From Areca catechu (Eukaryota; Streptophyta; Magnoliopsida; Arecales; Arecaceae): a DNA stretch of 64,000 nucleotides. Positions within the stretch are counted from its first letter, which is position 1; every line of letters starts with the position of its first letter. Of this stretch, positions 32,249 through 43,974 are shown in pieces. Below the pieces are notes generated by a model. It made no database searches. It was not told the DNA's origin and saw only the letters and a list, made by a program, of their open reading frames with translations. The stretch spans positions 132,058,112 to 132,122,111 of the forward strand of contig CM038047.1 of NCBI GenBank assembly GCA_021397845.1, in the 5' to 3' direction. Position numbers and translations under genes: made by a program.

Positions 32249-33926
32249 ATGGCAATCCCAATAAGAATGGATATTGTTGAAGGTCAAGCTTCAAACCGTC
32301 CTCCACTATTTAATGGCACAAATTACACGTATTGGAAGACTCACATGCATATATTTATACAAGCCATTGATTATAATCTTTGGAGGACAATCATCAAAGG
32401 TCCTCATCAGCCTACTATGTTGGTTAATGGCATTCTCACTCCAAAAATGGAAGATGATTAGGATGAGAATAACATTAAGTAAATAGAGCTTAATGCTAAG
32501 GCTATGAATCTATTGTTTTGCTCATTGGATCCGAGTGAATTCAATAGAATCTCTAACTGTCTCTCTGCTAAGAAAATATGGGACACACTTTAGGTTACCC
32601 ATGAGGATACACACCAAGTAAAAACAACTAAAGTTAACATGCTCATTCACACATATGAAATGTTCAAAATGGAACCTATTGAATCTATAAGTGAGATGTA
32701 TACTAGGTTCATAAATATTGTGAATGGAATAAGAAGCTTAGAAAAGATTATATATAATGGTGAACTTGTAAATAAACTTCTCAAGTCTCTTCTAGCTTCG
32801 TGGGACGCCAAGGTAACTGCTATAGAAGAAGCCAAGGATGTCAACACTCTTCCACTCGAGCAATTGTTGGGCTCATTGATGACATATGAGCTTTCATTGA
32901 AGCAAAAGAATGTGGATGTTGATAAGAAGAAGAAGGTGATCGCTTTTAAGTCAACAAATAAAGATGACTCATGTGAAGACTCCGAAGAAGAAGATGAAGA
33001 ATATGAGATGGCTCTCATGGCAAGAAAATTCAGGAGGTTTGTGAGAAAGAAGAAGTATAACTTTAAGAAGAAACCTCTAAAAGGAGAGCCTAGCAAAGAG
33101 AAAGAGCAGCCCACATGCTTTGAATGCAAGAAACTAGGCCACTTCAAAATGGACTGCCCCCTACTTAAGAAGAGCAGAAGAAGACTAAGAAAGAAAGCCA
33201 TGATGGTAACCTGGAGTGACAGCGAGCACTCCAGTCTGAGGAAGAATAGCAAGAAGTAGCAAACTTCTGTTTGATGGCCGATAATAATGAGGTACTTTCC
33301 AAAACTGAAAATGAGTTTACTTTTGATGAGTTGCATGAAGTTTTTGATGAATTAGTTATTGAATTTCAAAAACTAAAAACAAAGCATAAAAAAATAAAAA
33401 GGCAAAATTTGGATTTAGTTAAAGCAAATGACAAGTCTTCAATTGAGAATGATTTCTTACTTCTTCAAAATAAAAAGCTAAATGATAAAATTATTTTCCT
33501 TGAAAAAGAAAAGAAAGCTTTGAAAAAGAAAGCTCTTCTATATCAAATGAAAACTTTTCAAAACAAAATAATGAGATTTTGAAAGAAAACAAAAAGTACA
33601 AAGAACTTAAAAAGTTAAAACTATTTGTTGAAAAATTTACATACAATTCTAAAAAATTGAACATGCTTTTAAATAATCAAAGGGCTGTTTTTGATAAAGC
33701 CGGTTTAGATTTCAAAACTCAGAAGAAACAAAAATTTTTCAAGAATTTCTTTGTGCCTGCATCGTCATCAATTACTTGCTATACTTATGGCATTATAGGA
33801 CATAAATCTTACTTGTGCAATAAAAGAAAATATAGCAATATTAAGAAAGTTTGGGTTCCAAAAGGAACCATTACTACTAACCTAAAAGGACCCAAGATGA
33901 CTTGGGTACCTAAAGTCTCCACCTGA
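32249..33926 (+). pseudogene. E: gag
   Basis: The ATG at 32249 starts a copia gag with PPLFNGTNYTYWKTHM and, after stops at 32459 and 32480, the UBN2-type region (SISEMYTRFINIVNGIRSL, 32639-33259). A CCHC zinc knuckle CFECKKLGHFKMDC lies at about 33116-33160. A Lys-rich coiled-coil part (33271-33580) and a second, degenerate knuckle (CYTYGIIGHKSYLC, near 33777) follow. The long second half is usual for SIRE-type gag. Confidence 0.83.
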
Positions 33927-34360
33927 TTTTTATTGTAGGTGTGCCTTACAACCAATAAAAGTAGAATATGGTACCTCGACAGCGATTGATCAAGGCACAT
34001 GATCGGAGATATAGAGTAGCTCTCATCGCTTGTATATTAGAATGGTGGTAATGTAATATTTGGTGATAATGGAAAGGGCAAGATTGTCGGAATTAGTAAA
34101 GGCCATATCATCCCTTCTACTTATATTGATAATGTATTGTATGTTGATGGTTTGAAACATAATTTACTTAGCATTAGTCAATTTTATGACAAGGATTACA
34201 AAGTTATTTTCAAATCTTCTATGTGCATTTTTCTAGTCTAGATGATAATGGCATCAAGTTCATTGGTCATAGGCATGGCAATATTTATATGGTTGATCTT
34301 GATAATCTTCCTGTTCAAAATGGACAATGTCTAGTGGCAATGGAAGCCAAGATCAATGAA
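33927..34360 (+). pseudogene. E: aspartic protease
   Basis: The frame reads WYLDSD then SRHMIGD, GGNVIFGDNGKGKIVG and LYVDGLKHNLLSISQF, the usual copia protease layout. The active-site triplet is DSD with a stop soon after, where DSGCS-type sequence is normal. Several stops are present. Confidence 0.78.
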
Positions 34361-35522
34361 ACTAGTCGGCTTTGATATCGTAGACTTGGACATGCAAGTA
34401 TGCATTTGATTTCAAAACTAAGCAAAAAAATTTGATAAAAGATTTATCGAAACTTAGTTTTGAAAAAGATAAAATTTGTAGTACTTGCCAACTTGGAAAA
34501 TAAACCAAATCATCTTTTAAACCAAAAGGAGTAGTCTCTACATCTAGACCCTTAGAGTTGCTTCATATTGACCTCTTTGGCCCAACTAGAACATCTAGTT
34601 TGGGAGGTAAGAAGTACGGCCTAGTTATTGTAGACGATTCCTCATATTTTATATGGGTCATGTTTTTAGCACATAATGATAAAACATTTTCTGCATTCAT
34701 TAAATTTCATAAAAGAGTTTCAAATGAAAAAGGTATTTCAATTGTATCTTTAAGAAGTGACCATGGAACCAAATTTGAAAATTTTGATTTTGACAAATTT
34801 TCTATTGAAAATGGCATTCATCACAATTTTTCAGCACCTAGGACACTTCAACAAAATGGGATGGTAGAAAGGAAAAATAGAACTCTTGAGAAATGGCACA
34901 CACAATGCTTTGCAAAAATGACCTACCTAGATATTTTTGGGCAGAAGCCATAAACACTGCATGCTATGTTTTGAACCATGTTTTAATCTGACCGATTTAA
35001 AAAAAAACTCTGTATGAGCTTTGGAAGGGTAGAAAACCTTCAATTAAATATTTTCAAGTTTTTGGATACCATTGTTTCTTCTTAAATAATGGTGAAGACA
35101 ATTTAAGCAAGTTTGATGCCAAGTCAGATGAGGGTGTCTTTCTAGGCTACTCTACATCTAGCAAGGCATACAGGGTCTTCAACAGAAGAACTCTTGTAGT
35201 TAAAGAATCCGTATATGTTGTATTTGATGAATCTGACCAAAAATCTTCTATAAAAGAAGATGTGCTTTGTGATGAAACAGGTACTAAAAGAACTGAATAT
35301 GTGAACAACAATGAAGAGCCTACCAAGGAAGAAGAAGATGATCAAAATGTTGAAAGAGGACAAGATCAAGAAAATTAAAATGCATCATTACCAGATCCTC
35401 TACCTAAAGAATAGAGGTATGCTCATGGACGCCCCAAAGAACTTATTATTGGTGATCCATCAAAAGGTGTAAGTACTCGATCATCTCTTAGAAATGTTTG
35501 CGATTATTTAGCATTTGTGTCT
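34361..35522 (+). pseudogene. E: integrase, N-terminal and core part
   Basis: A degraded zinc-binding part (RRLGHASMHLISKLSK ... ICSTCQLGK) precedes the core: LLHIDLFGP, SLRSDHGTKFEN and QQNGMVERKNRT carry the catalytic Asp, Asp and Glu. The 131-codon open stretch is 34558-34953. The C-terminal part runs to DPSKGVSTRSSLRNVCDYLA, where C is inserted. Continuation is at 52117. Confidence 0.85.
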
Positions 35523-37061
35523 TGTTACCACCAAGATCGTTGTGGCCCGTAGCTACTACCGGTGCCGGAGTGCGCTCCCTTCGCTGCCTGGCGGTCCTCT
35601 GGTCCTGGACCTACAAAATAGGGGTTAGTGACCCGGGCCGGGGTTTTCGGTGGGGGCACTCCGACGGTCAAGTCAGTGACGATCCAGGGGAACAAATCAT
35701 CCTGGTCGAGGCCCTCTTGATGGACTCCACACGAGGAGGAGTGTGTTATGTAAGAGTGAGATGTGAGTGTGTCAGGGGAAGTGCGGCCTAGTTAGAGGGA
35801 GTCTCTTTGTGTCCCTTCCGCCCGACCTTACTTGAGGATACTGGTGGTGCTGTGCTCCTCTTCCTCATGGAGTGTGCACTTGTGTTCCAGTGTCATGGCT
35901 TGTGCGTCGCCTATGTTGTGGTTATTACCTCCGAGTTTTTGTGAACTAGGTTTCCGTTGGGCGTCCATCTTGGGATCTCCACTGGGCTATTAGGCACGTG
36001 CGGTGGTGTCTCGAGGAGCCTTTCCTGATTTGTGATAAGGGAAGCTATCATGTGCTCTGACATTCCCCTTGGTCACCTCATTTCGGGAAACCTGGCAGAA
36101 CCTCGATCGGTGGGCCGCTGCCCCTGGGATTCGATTCTCCTGGTTGGCTTTTTCTCTTGGGTGGTCCAGGTAGTTGGTGAGGAGCATGGCACCACGATCA
36201 GTGTGTTTCTCCCCTTTCTAGTGTAACAAATTGCTGCAGGCAGTCAGTACAGTATGGCAAGTGCTCCAGTGTAGTCCTCGATCGGCTCGTCGGTGTCCTA
36301 GGATGGTGGTGCCAATGTCCGAGCTGGGGCTGAGCTGGAATGGCAGGGCTCGCTTCGACCAAGACACCTCCAGCTTGTAGGGTCATCTTAGTGGAGGAGG
36401 GCAGAGTGCGGGCCCGATCCAAAGGGCTCATGCTCGGAGAGGCTCCACGTGGCGTAGGAGGACTGAGCTCGACTCCGACCACAGGGCTCGATCTCTAAGG
36501 GTCTCGCTCAAGAGGGCAGATTGCGGGCCCGGTCCAGAGGGCTCACACACGGAGAGGCTCCATATGGCGGAGGAGGGCTAAGCTCGACTCCGACCACAGG
36601 GCTCGATCCCCGAGGCTCTCGCTCTGGCGGGTAGAGTGCGGGCCCGCTCTAGAGGGCTCATGCTCGGAGAGGCCCCACATGGTGGAGGAGGGCCGAGCTT
36701 GACTCTGACCACAGGGCTCGATCTTCGAGGGTCTCGCTCTGGAGGGCAGAGTGCGGGCATGGTCCAGAGGGCTCGTGCTCGGAGAGGCTCCACAAGGCGG
36801 AGGAGGGTTGAGCTCGACTCCGACCACAGGGCTCGATCTCCAAGGATCTTGCTCTGGAGGGCAGAGTGTGGCTCCAGCCTAGGCATCCCGAGCTCGCAGG
36901 ACCAACCTGGCAGAGGATAGAGCTCGACTCGTTGTCTTGAGGGAGCTCAGCTCGGCTCGGTAGAGGAGTCTTAGCAGGAGAATTCACATGGCGTCTGACG
37001 CGGTGGCTTCCATTGACGTGGTGCCTATCGGTTTTTCCATGTCAGCAATCCTGCCACATCA
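35523..37061 (-). repeat. 3' LTR of element C with 115-bp repeats
   Basis: Four copies of a 115-bp unit are marked by GGAGAGGCTCCAC-type sequence at 36436, 36551, 36666 and 36781. The unit is not a multiple of three, and the frames seen in it on both strands are not genes. The LTR is GC-rich compared with its copia host. Confidence 0.9.
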
Positions 37062-37585
37062 TTTGCCCTCCACTCCCGAGGCTCGCTAGTGCATGATGCT
37101 CGGGCCAAAGTGAGTAATTGAGGTGCTGACATGAAAAGGCGGAGATCTTGCATAATGATGGCCATGATTGCTGGCACTTCGTGAGACAGTCCAGCAAGCC
37201 AATACGGGGGCGCCACGTGGCCATGTCCGAGGAGTAGTTAATGTTGGCATGAAATTTAGAGCGGCCAGGATGCCGTTTTCACTGATGGGCTGCAAGTGGC
37301 ATGGATCCGTTGGCGGGGGGGGTCGGGTCGTTATGGATCCATCGGGTCATTTCGAAATGAAAGGAAGACCTTACCCGAAACATCCATACTTTTGAATTCT
37401 CCATGCTTGCTACTATGTTCGGGCTTTCTTCTTCCTCCCAGTTTCCTCAGATCTTCTAAGGAACCAGGTTAGTCCCCTCTTTCTTTCTCCTTCACCAGAA
37501 TAGGATCTTCGCTCCAGGTCTGGGGTCTCCTTCGAGTCGAGTCCGTTCTTCATCCTCCTCTTCGAGTCCTTCACCTCTCTTTTTC
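37062..37585 (-). other. C: spacer between antisense gene and 3' LTR
   Basis: No coding region is supported. It contains a G-run (about 37312-37323). In the direction of the antisense gene it would be upstream sequence and could hold a promoter, but no TATA box is evident. Confidence 0.5.
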
Positions 37586-40180
37586 TTGAGGATGTCCCAC
37601 TTTGTCCTGGGCTTCCGCCCCTCCACTGATCAGGGTGAGGCCAATCCCTCTGAGCGGAGGCTGGCATCTTCTTCCTCCTCCGGTGAGGGGGAGGATACGA
37701 CTCGCTTCGAGTTCAGTAGGATGCATTCTCCCGGTCTGGTGCTCATCAGGGAGCCTGGGTCTGGTCCTTCTTTACCTCCTCCTTCTTCTGTACATATTTT
37801 TGATTCTATCTGATCCACAAGTCCTGGCGGGGTCGCCTCAACGATCACCGCCGAGGAACTGGGGACCGTTCGGGATGTCTATGGCATCCCACATTCAGTT
37901 CGGCTTATGATCCCTCAACCAAGGGAACGGATCACTTCTAGTGGCTTGGGCCGCCTTGCTTTTTATGAGAATACCTTCTCTAGGGGTCTCCACTTTCATT
38001 TCCATCCCTTTTTCCTGTCCGACTTGGACAACTATCATTTGGTCCCTGCCCAGCTAGTGCCAAATGCTTTTAGGGTCATCTTCTCCTTCATCGTGCTCTG
38101 CCACCTCCATGGGTTTGTTGCCCGTTTCTCTTTGTTTAGGGCTTTCTTTGCCCTGAAGCACCACCCGACTGAGGATGGGTGGTGGTCCATGTCCTCTCGC
38201 CCGAAGGGCATTAGATTCAAGCTCCCCTCTTCCATCAAGAGATGGAAGAGTAAATTCTTCTTCGTCACGGTTGAGGGGGTCGACTAGGTATGGAGCGATC
38301 CGGACCAGTCCCCCAACCGAAATTCTGTGGTCGATGTGGCTGACCGAGATGACTACGAGCAACTCTGCACCACCCAGATCCCTTCTCTCGAGGTTCTGTT
38401 ATTAGAGCAGAACCTTTCCGATGCCAGGGTCGACCCAAGAAATGAGTTGGGTGAGTTCGACCTGAACTTTTCTTTTTCTTCTTTGCATTCCTTTCACTGC
38501 TTCCTACGGGCCCTGACCATTGTGTGATTTTCATGCTGGGATGATTTTCATATAGAGTGACCTGCTGGCGATCACCCGAAAGAGACCGCTGACTGGGCCG
38601 GTTGAGGAGCCCCCGACTAGGCGGGCTCGGGGCGAGGGCGCACCCACGACTGTTCCTGCCATGGTGGCCGGTCCGAGCTCTGCTGTCCCCGCCGGTCAGA
38701 GTTCACGAGTGGCCCGAGCTACCCCTACACCAGTGGAGAGGGTTGCATTTGCGGTGCCGGGGCCAGTCTAGCAGGAGGCCCAGACGGTCCCAAAGCGGCG
38801 TGGTCATTAGGGGGTGGCCCCCGCTACGGAGCCTGAGGTAGTGGCCCGAGTAAGGGCCGTAGCTGCTGCCGTTACGTCTTCTAGTCCTCCATGTCTGCCT
38901 ATGATCGAGATTGGGCATGAGGAGGTTCGGGCCGCGACCAAGGCTGGGACTAAGGCACCGCATGCACCAGTGTCAGCTCCTCAGCCTGCTTCCAGGGGCC
39001 CTGCAGCTAGTGGGGCAAGGCCGCCTACTCCAAGAGAGAGTATGAGGGAGGAGGTGCGATGTTGTCTCCCCTTCAAGATGGTGCCGGAGAGCTCATTCCT
39101 CCGGAGCCCTGAACTGGCTGAGTGCATGATGGATTTCTAAATCCAGACATGCGACCGGCAAGATATCATCAGAATGCGGCTGAGCGATGTCCTAAGTGCC
39201 ATCTTCCCCTAGCTTTACTCGATGGGCTATTCCTTTCTTCTTCTCTTTTTTTTTTTTTTTTTTTGTTTTTTTTTGTTTTTTTTTAGCTGACCTCTTCTCA
39301 TGGTGCAGATCAGTGCCGAGGCCCTCTTCATTAAGGGCTGCTATCAGAACCAGGAATGTATCGAGCGGCAATAAGTGGCCGAGATCAAGTCTCTAAAGAC
39401 CGATCTGAAGAAGAAGGCCAGAGCGAATGGGGTGCTCGAGCAGAAGGTCAAAGACCTGGAGAAGCAGCTCGTCGATGTCGAGGGGCGAGCGAAGAAACTC
39501 CTGGAGGCCCATGACCTGGAGCGGAGTCACTCAAAGAAGGCTATCGACGATCTCTCCACCGTCGAGAAGAAGCTGAACTGGTACAGTGCTGAGGCTGATC
39601 GGCATAAGGAGGCATACTGAGCTACCCGGTGGAGCTGGCAGCAAGGAAGGAAAAGCTAGTCACGGCTGAGAAGGCGGCAGAGGTGGTGACCAAGTCGGTA
39701 GAGGCTGCCATGATGGAGGCCGCCGAGGCAAAGAAGGGGGCCGTTGAGGCCAAAAAGGGTGCCGAGGAGGCCATTGCAAAGTTCAAGGCCTCGGATGAGT
39801 TCGTTGCCGAGATTCGTCAGACGGCTTCGGACTCCTACAAAGGCTTTATGTTCTTGCATGGCCAGATCGAGGCGCTTACTCCCGAGAAGAGCCACAGTTG
39901 CCTCAAGTATCCTTCAACCTCGGATGTGGAGCCTGAAGAGGAGGTCACCGAGGAAGCTATGGCCTCCGAGCCTCTGATGCCAGCTGAGGTCGAGTCATGC
40001 GAGGTTGGAGCTGATCAGCCAAAGGTTCCTGAAGGTGGGGCCTCTCAGCCTCAAGGCTCAGTAGGGGGCCGGCCAACGCAGAGTAGCCCTTTCTTTTTTC
40101 CTTTTGTATTTTTTTCTTTCTATACTTGGTCAGGGCCACCCAGCATGTCGGGGGCCCGTAGAGCATTTGTAACTGGCTCT
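37586..40180 (+). pseudogene. C: antisense multi-exon gene (putative gypsy-type transposon ORF)
   Basis: The gene runs opposite to the element. Exon 1 (37586-38450) encodes a domain with GLHFHFHPFFLSDLDNYHL, VPNAFRVIFSFIVLCHLHG and WWSMSSRPKG. This is like the plant 'putative gypsy type transposon' family. It has in-frame stops at 37811 and 38285. The donor is GTGAGT at 38451 and the acceptor TATAG at 38551-38555. Exon 2 (38556-39140) is Pro/Ala-rich. After a T-rich tract an acceptor at about 39308 opens exon 3, a Lys/Glu/Ala-rich coiled coil (39375-39860) with an acidic tail. Further stops occur. The biological role of such antisense genes in Tat elements is unknown. Confidence 0.75.
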
Positions 40181-40389
40181 TGATTAATAAGATTTGAATC
40201 TTCTTACAACATGTCTTTTGCTTCCCTCTTTTTTCTCTTTCTTTCACTCCCCTCCCTCTTTTCTTTGTTGTTTCTCTTTTCCTTCTTTCTTCCTCTTCTT
40301 TTTTTTTTTTTTGTTTAGATGAGTGGGGAGATCAGAGAAGAGGGTCTCACCTCGCCTAGGACTTAATTACCAGGCTTTGGTGTCGGCAA

Positions 40390-41634
40390 GTCGGGTGCAA
40401 GGTTCTGGCAATTGTGAGCAGCTGGGCTCGGTGGTTCCTTGGCCGGAGAGCTGGGCCCCATTCCAAGGTGCCTGAGGGCTGTTCTCAGGTCTTGGATTAG
40501 CATCTCGGAGTTGGGCTTGAAGATGGTTGATGACTGAGAGCAGCGTGGCTCGAAGGTCCTTTGGTCGGAGATCTGAGCTTCGGTCTTGGGTCGGCATCTC
40601 GGAGCTGGGCTCGAAGATGGTTGATGACTGAGAGCAACATGGTTCGAAGGTCTCTTGGCCGGAGATCTGAGCTCTGGTCTTGGGTTGGCATCTCGGAGCT
40701 GGGCTCGAAGATGATTGATGATTGAGAGCAGCATGGCTCGAAGGTCCCTTGGCCAGAGATTTGAGCTTCGATCTTGGATGATGAAATGAAGGTTTTGTCA
40801 CTGCATTTTTCTCTTATTCTTTTTCTTTCCTTCTCCTCTCCCTCTTTTCATTTCTTTTTTTTTTTTTTTGATGAGTGGGGAGATCAGAGAAGAGGGTCAC
40901 AGGATTTGGTTGCCTTGGAGCTAAGCTCGAGGCCTTCTTGGCCGGAGGGCTGAGCCCCGATCCAATGGTTGCCTGAGAGCTTGGCTCAGGTCTTTGGCGC
41001 CTTGGAGCTAGGCTCGAGGCGTTGATAGGAGCTGCTTGGCTCCAAGATCCCTTGGCATCTCGGAGTTGGGCTCGAAGAACCCTTGGTCGGAGGTCTGAGC
41101 TCTGGTCTTGGGCTGGCATCTCGGAGTTGGGCTCGAAGACGTTGATGATTGAGAGCGGTGTGGCTCGAAGATCCCTTGGAATCTCGGAGTTGGGCTCAAA
41201 GATGCTTTAGATTGAGAGCAACATGGCTCGAAGATCCCTTGGCCGGCGGTCTGAGCTTCGATCTTGGGTTGGCATCTCGGAGATGGGCTCAGAGATGTTG
41301 ATGATTGAGAGCAGCTTGGCTCGAAAATCCCTTGGCATCTTGGAGTTGGGCTTGAAGATGCTTGAGATTGAGAGCAGCTTGGCTCGAAGATCCCTTGGCC
41401 GGAGGTCTGAGCTCTTGTCTTGGGTTGGCATCTCGAAGCTGGGCTCGGAGATGTTGATGATTGAGAGCAGCTTGGCTCGAAGATCCCTTGGTATCTCAGA
41501 GCTGGGCTAGAAGATGCTTAAGATTGAGAGCAGCTTGGCTCGAAGATCCCTTGGCATCTCGGAGCTAGGCTCGAAGATGCTTGAGATTGAGACCAGCTTC
41601 GCTCGAAGATCCCTTGGCCGGAGGTCTGAGCTCG
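40390..41634 (-). repeat. C: minisatellite with alternating 94- and 63-bp units
   Basis: In 40460-40770 the unit is 94 bp (marker GA[CT]TGAGAG at 40532, 40626, 40720). In 41140-41600 the markers lie at 41147, 41210, 41303, 41366, 41459, 41522 and 41585, so spacings alternate 63 and 93, then 63. The longer unit is the short one plus about 30 bp (GGCCGGAGGTCTGAGCTC-type). The array is interrupted by D and resumes at 47856. Confidence 0.88.
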
Positions 41635-43089
41635 TGGTGGGGACACCTGAGGCACCAGAAAAAGACAGAGGCTTTTCAACCCTCTGTAAATTGATCAATA
41701 ATTTATGAGTCCATTTGTAATAAGGGCTTAGCTCATCTAAGTCCATTTTAGCTGTTATTTGAGTTTTTTGAGTTGTTATTTCAGTTCTGTACTAGTCAGC
41801 TCATGTTGAGCTAGTTCAGTCCAATGCTGGTCAACTCATGTTGAGCTAATTTTATTTTTTTTGAGTCCTATCCAAGCATATTGAAGACTCAAGACCACAT
41901 CATATAAGTAAAGACCAAGTCCAACAAGATTGAAGACATGGAAGTTTAGCCCAAGTCCAACCCAGCTTGAAGATTTGAAGACCCCAGGAGGAAAATCAGA
42001 AACCCTGATTCCTTGCAGATGCCCTCCAGTTGCCCAGATTTCCTTCCAGATGCCAAAATATATTCATAGACCAAGGCATCCATGATTTTAGATGTCCATC
42101 TGCATCCTAGCCCAAAGAAATCAAGCCCAGGCGCCAAGCACAAGCCCCTAAGAAGCAAGATACCAGGGAATATTCCTGCTACCTGGCTACCAGGCCACCC
42201 CAGCTTCCAGAGGCCCAAACCCATACACCCGGGCCCCTTTGGGCCAGCTCCTTGCTGCTCTTAGAAGCCCAACACGCCCCCCTAGGTGTCCTTGGTGTTT
42301 TGGCCAAGTCAAGAGAAACTTTAGAGATTTTTTCTACCTAATGTTTCCTTATTTTCTAGCTAAGGTTTGAGAGGGAAAAGGATTCTCATGTAAAGACTAA
42401 TGTGCCCTTACTTGGAGCCCAAGGTTAAGGGTCTATTTAAGGGACCCTAGCCCCTTGTATGAAAGGATAATTTTGATGAATGAAAACCTTGAGTTCTTCT
42501 ATTGAGTTGTGTGATACCTTGCTGTGTGCATAAAGGTGTTTGTGAGAGTTTTTCTTCCCAGTGCTGCAATCTTCTTCCTGCTGCCAACAAGCTTCTCAGA
42601 TCCCTGGATGCCCACTCCAAAAGAAGCCTTCTCTTGCTGTTTTTTCTTTGTTTTCTTGTTCCTTTGTGAGTTTTCCAACCCCTGACAGGTCGTTTACATG
42701 TCCCTTAGTTCCTACGAATCCAACGACTTCAGCCAAGCCTCAATCGAATCACCGATCAGAAAGCCGGGTATCCGTGGGTCATTGGCTCGATTTTCCAGGC
42801 AGCATCCATCGAGGAACGAGAGACCCCTTCGCTGCGATCTTCACAGACATTGTCAGGTACACCCCTCTACCTCCAGTAGTTATATTGTAGGAGAACTTGC
42901 CCTAACCGAGGCTTCTCAGTCCCGGCGGTCCTTCTTTGCTACTTTTCTAGGTCCTAATCTGCATACTGATCTTCAAAAATTCATACAATGTTCCCTACAA
43001 ATAATTTTGATCTGAAATTTGGGAATTAATCACCTAACTCAACATGTAAAACATACAAAAATAATTGCATGCATATTAGTCCCCCATCA
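41635..43089 (+). repeat. 5' LTR of element D
   Basis: It is 1455 bp, from TGGTGGGGACACC to CCCCATCA. The TATA-like TATTTAAGG is at about 42433. The inverted-repeat motif GCTCATGTTGAGCT occurs near 41800. The antisense 92-codon ORF is at 41946-42224. Confidence 0.93.
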
Positions 43090-43090
43090 T

Positions 43091-43102
43091 TTGGTATCAG
43101 AG
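43091..43102 (+). promoter_or_regulatory. D: primer binding site (initiator tRNA-Met)
   Basis: TGGTATCAGAGC lies one base after the LTR. Confidence 0.95.
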
Positions 43103-43974
43103 CTTAGATTAGGTCTTATTTTCTGCAGTTTTTCAGTCTGTATATACTCTGTTATTTTAATTATTCCTCCCTGTTGAAAACTCCAAAAGTTCTGAAATTT
43201 ATTTTCCTGGATTCACCATAATTCAAAGTAATTTTAAAAATTTTTCCATATTTTATTATGGTCTGTGAATTTTCTGCATGCCAAAATAGGGCCTGAAAAT
43301 TCTCGGCTCTGTTTCTTCAGCAAGACAAGTTTCGAAGTTTTAGGGTTTTGTTTAGCATTTTTTGCATATCTTTTAATTTTAGTATATTTCTTAAATATTA
43401 GGCAATAATTTGAAAGTTTTCTTCTATTTAAGAAAATACCAAAAAAAAAATAATAATAAAATTACATATTCTCCAAAAATACCAAAAATATCAAACCCTA
43501 ATTTGTATCATTTGCCTGCCATCATTGCATAATCTACTTTTAAGGGCACTATTGCTATATCAGATGGGAGGAGGAGTTGATAACCTCTCCATAGCCCAAA
43601 ACCACATCCCTTGCATTCGGTCCCAAGCCTTAACCTAAAATTAACTAGACTTAATTTGCCCTAGTAGGCTAGGGACACCAACTGGTCGGGTCCGGGCTAC
43701 GTGTCAGATCATTGTGTCAAGATAACCTGTGTGTGCCTTGTGCTCAGTGTCTAGAATGGTGGTTTAGGGATTCAATCCCGAAGAGCTTGTGTGCTAGTCC
43801 GCCTACCTGGCCAATCTCTGATTGGTGTCTAGGATTGGCAATCAGGGACCTAACACTCCCCTTACACCTGCCTGGCTGAGTACAGGGTTACTATAGGCTA
43901 GTTTGCCACCCTGATTGAGCATCTAGTTTGGACTCTAGGTCTAGTCAGCTGTAGTCGGTCTGATCGAGTCTTGC
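43103..43974 (+). other. D: untranslated leader
   Basis: It is non-coding. It is shared with the leader of A along its whole length and with B in the part nearest ORF1 (about 43560-43974). Confidence 0.65.

Noticed and set aside
32647..33336. 229-codon minus-strand ORF, Phe/Leu-rich
   Set aside because: It lies opposite the E gag coding region; the composition is the complement of a Lys/Glu-rich gag.
36198..36987. Overlapping ORFs of 60-109 codons on both strands in the LTRs of C (also 51410-52041)
   Set aside because: They are translations of the 115-bp repeat in successive frames; the unit length is not a multiple of three and the strands mirror each other.
40363..41746. Ser/Arg/Leu-rich ORFs such as those with SSDLRPRDLRAKLLS repeats
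   Set aside because: They follow the 63/94-bp minisatellite on both strands and have no start or context of a gene.
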